Source: Alphaproteobacteria bacterium
Lineage (GTDB): Bacteria; Pseudomonadota; Alphaproteobacteria; Caulobacterales; Aquidulcibacteraceae
NCBI GenBank assembly: GCA_030430715.1
Contig: JAUIJZ010000001.1
Span: forward strand, 38,418 to 102,417
Direction: 5' to 3'
DNA: 64,000 nucleotides
Position numbers and translations under genes: made by a program. Position 1 is the first letter of the stretch. Each line of letters opens with the position of its first letter. The notes under the pieces are model-generated. The model did not search any database. It was not told where the DNA came from and saw only the letters and a program-made list of their open reading frames with translations. This document shows positions 62,108 to 64,000 of this stretch, piece by piece.

Positions 62108-63472
62108 ATGTCGAAAGCCCAAACCATGCAGCTCACCGAGCGCCGTTCCGAAGGCCTGTTGCGGGTCTATGATGTGACCGTTCCCGCATCCGAATTGCAG
62201 CAGAAGCTCAATGCCAAGATCGCGGAAGTTCAGCCGCGTGTGAATATCAAGGGCTTCCGCCCCGGCAAGGTGCCGGAGAGCCACATTCGAAAAGTCTATG
62301 GCCCGTCAATGATGCAGGACATCATCAATGAGACGGTGCAGACCTCCACGCGTGAAGGATTGGAGAAGGTCAATGCGCGGCCCGCATCGGAGCCCAAGCT
62401 CGACCTGAAGAGCGACCTTGAGAAGGTCGTGACCGGTGCTGAAGATCTTAGTTTTGAGCTTTCGTTGGAAATCATGCCGGACTTTGAGCCGGTGGATATG
62501 AAGACGATCAGCATTGTACGGCCGATTTCGCCCGTGGAGGACGCACAGGTCGATCAAGCCTTGTCTGATCTCGCAAAGAGCCAGCGCGCCTTCGAAGATA
62601 AGGACGGCGCGGCCGCGGATGAGGATGCGGTCACGATCGACTTCGTCGGCCGGATCGACGGCGAAGCTTTTGATGGCGGGGCGGCTGAGGATGCGCAGGT
62701 AGTGATTGGCTCCAACCAATTCATTCCCGGCTTCGAGGAACAGCTGATCGGGGCAAAGGCCGGTGACGAACGCACGCTGAGCGTAAGCTTTCCCGACGAT
62801 TATCCCGCCGCTCATTTGGCGGGAAAATCAGCGGAATTCGAAACCAAGGTTAAAGTCGTCCGCGCACCCAAGGCCGTGGAGCCCAACGATGAATGGGCCA
62901 AGGAATTGGGCATGGAAAATCTCGCGGCCGTAAAGGACGCCTTGCGTCAGCGCATCGACAGCGAGCACAAGTCTCAATCGCGGGCCAAGGCCAAGCGCGT
63001 CTTGTTCGATATGCTCGATGAAAAGCACGATTTCGAGCTGCCGCCGCGTATGGTTGAAGCCGAATTCGAGCAAATTTGGCGTCAGATTGAAGGGGACCGC
63101 AAGGCTGGTCGCGTTGATGAGGGCGACGAAGGCAAAAGCGACGACGAACTCAAGGCTGAATATCGCAAGATCGCCGAACGGCGCGTTCGTCTGGGCCTGC
63201 TGCTAGCCGAAATCGGGCGCAAGCATAAGCTGGAAGTCTCCGATCAGGAGGTGGCGCAGGAAATCGCCCGTATCGCGCGGGCATATCCAGGGCGCGAGAA
63301 AGAAATTTTTGAACTCTATCAGCGTAATCCGTCGATGGTCGCGTCTGTCCGGGCGCCTCTCTACGAGGAGCGGGTCGTCGATTACGTGCTGGAATTGGTC
63401 GAGGTGAAAGACGAGACCGTCACGCGCGACCAATTATTTGCTGAAGACGAGGCGGGCGCTTCCGGCAGCTAA
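62108..63472 (+). CDS. tig: Trigger factor
   Basis: Trigger factor is the ribosome-bound chaperone that meets nascent chains at the exit tunnel. The 454-residue protein has the ribosome-binding loop NIKGFRPGKVPESHI, an FKBP-type prolyl isomerase domain (about 160-245: EDAVTIDFVGRIDGEAFDGG, IPGFEEQLIGAKAGDE) and the helical C-terminal chaperone domain. The start could also be the ATG at 62126 (MQLTERR), which matches most family members; neither has a strong binding site. clpP follows, as in many bacteria. Confidence 0.95.
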   Translation: MSKAQTMQLTERRSEGLLRVYDVTVPASELQQKLNAKIAEVQPRVNIKGFRPGKVPESHIRKVYGPSMMQDIINETVQTSTREGLEKVNARPASEPKLDLKSDLEKVVTGAEDLSFELSLEIMPDFEPVDMKTISIVRPISPVEDAQVDQALSDLAKSQRAFEDKDGAAADEDAVTIDFVGRIDGEAFDGGAAEDAQVVIGSNQFIPGFEEQLIGAKAGDERTLSVSFPDDYPAAHLAGKSAEFETKVKVVRAPKAVEPNDEWAKELGMENLAAVKDALRQRIDSEHKSQSRAKAKRVLFDMLDEKHDFELPPRMVEAEFEQIWRQIEGDRKAGRVDEGDEGKSDDELKAEYRKIAERRVRLGLLLAEIGRKHKLEVSDQEVAQEIARIARAYPGREKEIFELYQRNPSMVASVRAPLYEERVVDYVLELVEVKDETVTRDQLFAEDEAGASGS

Positions 63473-63550
63473 CAGGGCTTGCGGCTCCCGCCCAGGCGCC
63501 AAATATGAGCTGTCGCCCGCGGAGCGATTCTGCGGCTTTGAAAGGCTGAC

Positions 63551-64000
63551 ATGTCCGATCCGATCCAACGCTACGCCAACCTCGTTCCTATGGTGGTGGA
63601 GCAGACGAGCCGCGGCGAGCGCGCCTACGATATCTTCTCACGCTTGCTCAAAGAGCGGATTGTCTTCGTCACTGGCGGCATCGACGATGGGTTGGCGGCG
63701 CTTGTGACCGCGCAGCTTCTGTTCCTGGAATCAGAGAACCCGAAGCGCGAAATTGCTATGTATATCAATAGCCCCGGTGGTTACGTGACCTCCGGCTTGG
63801 CCATTTACGACACCATGCAATACATCCGCAGCCCGGTTTCGACGGTCTGCATCGGCCTCGCGGCTTCTATGGGCTCGCTGCTCCTGGCGGCTGGCGAGAA
63901 GGACCTTCGCATTTGCCTGCCCAACGCCCGTGTCATGGTCCATCAGCCGTCCGGCGGCTTCCGCGGTCCGGCTTCGGACATTGAGCGGCACGCAGAGGAT
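63551..64000 (+). CDS. clpP: ATP-dependent Clp protease proteolytic subunit, 3' end missing
   Basis: ClpP is the serine protease core of ClpXP and ClpAP. The first 150 residues are present and the frame is open at the right edge; the full protein is about 205. The catalytic Ser106 ([11 protein letters not shown]) and His131 (VMVHQPSGG) are visible; the Asp lies beyond the window. The N-terminus [24 protein letters not shown] is typical. It follows tig by 78 bp; clpX is expected next. In Caulobacterales ClpXP drives cell-cycle proteolysis. Confidence 0.96.
   Translation, partial: MSDPIQRYANLVPMVVEQTSRGERAYDIFSRLLKERIVFVTGGIDDGLAALVTAQLLFLESENPKREIAMYINSPGGYVTSGLAIYDTMQYIRSPVSTVCIGLAASMGSLLLAAGEKDLRICLPNARVMVHQPSGGFRGPASDIERHAED

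Overview
The window is a dense, GC-rich bacterial chromosome segment of alphaproteobacterial type. The gene content and gene neighbourhoods (a sufBCDS cluster under an IscR-type regulator, comF-grxC-nitrilase-DUF1178-ubiG-lysC-ptsP, ispG-prfA-prmC-DUF4167, glnB-glnA, tig-clpP, coq7, DUF2842 beside ctaA, an NDUFAF5-like methyltransferase) point to the Caulobacterales/Hyphomonadaceae side of the class. The species cannot be fixed from the sequence alone. Almost all of it is ordinary core genome with short intergenic gaps and many ATGA/GTGA start-stop overlaps. I see no insertion sequence, prophage, CRISPR array or rRNA operon. Five tRNA genes are present: Pro-GGG, Glu-TTC, Pro-TGG, Leu-CAA and Leu-TAG.

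Layout. 1-3000: a DNA methyltransferase running off the left edge, a thioesterase, tRNA-Pro and heme A synthase. 3050-5150: rplM-rpsI with a promoter and a terminator, then argC. 5150-8750 (minus): a polyhydroxyalkanoate synthase operon with a redoxin/2-oxoglutarate oxygenase fusion and a DUF1993 protein. 8850-14530: alaC-like aminotransferase, hom, glpX and recJ. 14600-19400: two tRNAs, a DUF192 lipoprotein, a GNAT-nitrilase fusion, a cupin, bpt, a small sigma-like protein and msrB. 19435-21113 (minus): an unusual two-gene cassette, a TIR-ParA fusion ATPase plus a small basic protein. 21250-25480: an MgtC-like membrane protein, class II DAHP synthase, a lipoprotein and gshB. 25490-29690: folE, tRNA-Leu, a YqaA protein, dsbB, coq7, an SDR and an NDUFAF5-like methyltransferase. 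29690-34080: comF, grxC, nitrilase, DUF1178, ubiG and lysC. 34110-41820: ptsP, a RodZ-like protein, ispG, prfA, prmC and DUF4167. 41840-49690: a hydrolase, then the whole suf Fe-S assembly operon with an embedded unknown membrane protein. 49700-57500: enoyl-CoA hydratase, diguanylate cyclase, DEAD-box helicase, ClC transporter, parE and an outer-membrane barrel. 57560-64000: glnA-glnB, NAD(P)HX repair enzyme, a membrane protein, tRNA-Leu, tig and the start of clpP.

The most interesting candidate for an undescribed system is the TIR-ParA cassette. A TIR-like N-terminal domain with a candidate catalytic Glu is fused to a deviant-Walker ParA ATPase. It is translationally coupled to a 137-residue basic helical protein and preceded by a 24-bp near-palindrome that covers its Shine-Dalgarno sequence. 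Secondary points of interest are a two-helix membrane protein inside the suf operon, a PHA synthase with a histone-like N-terminal tail, and a redoxin-like domain without peroxidatic cysteine fused to a prolyl-hydroxylase-type oxygenase in the phaC operon.
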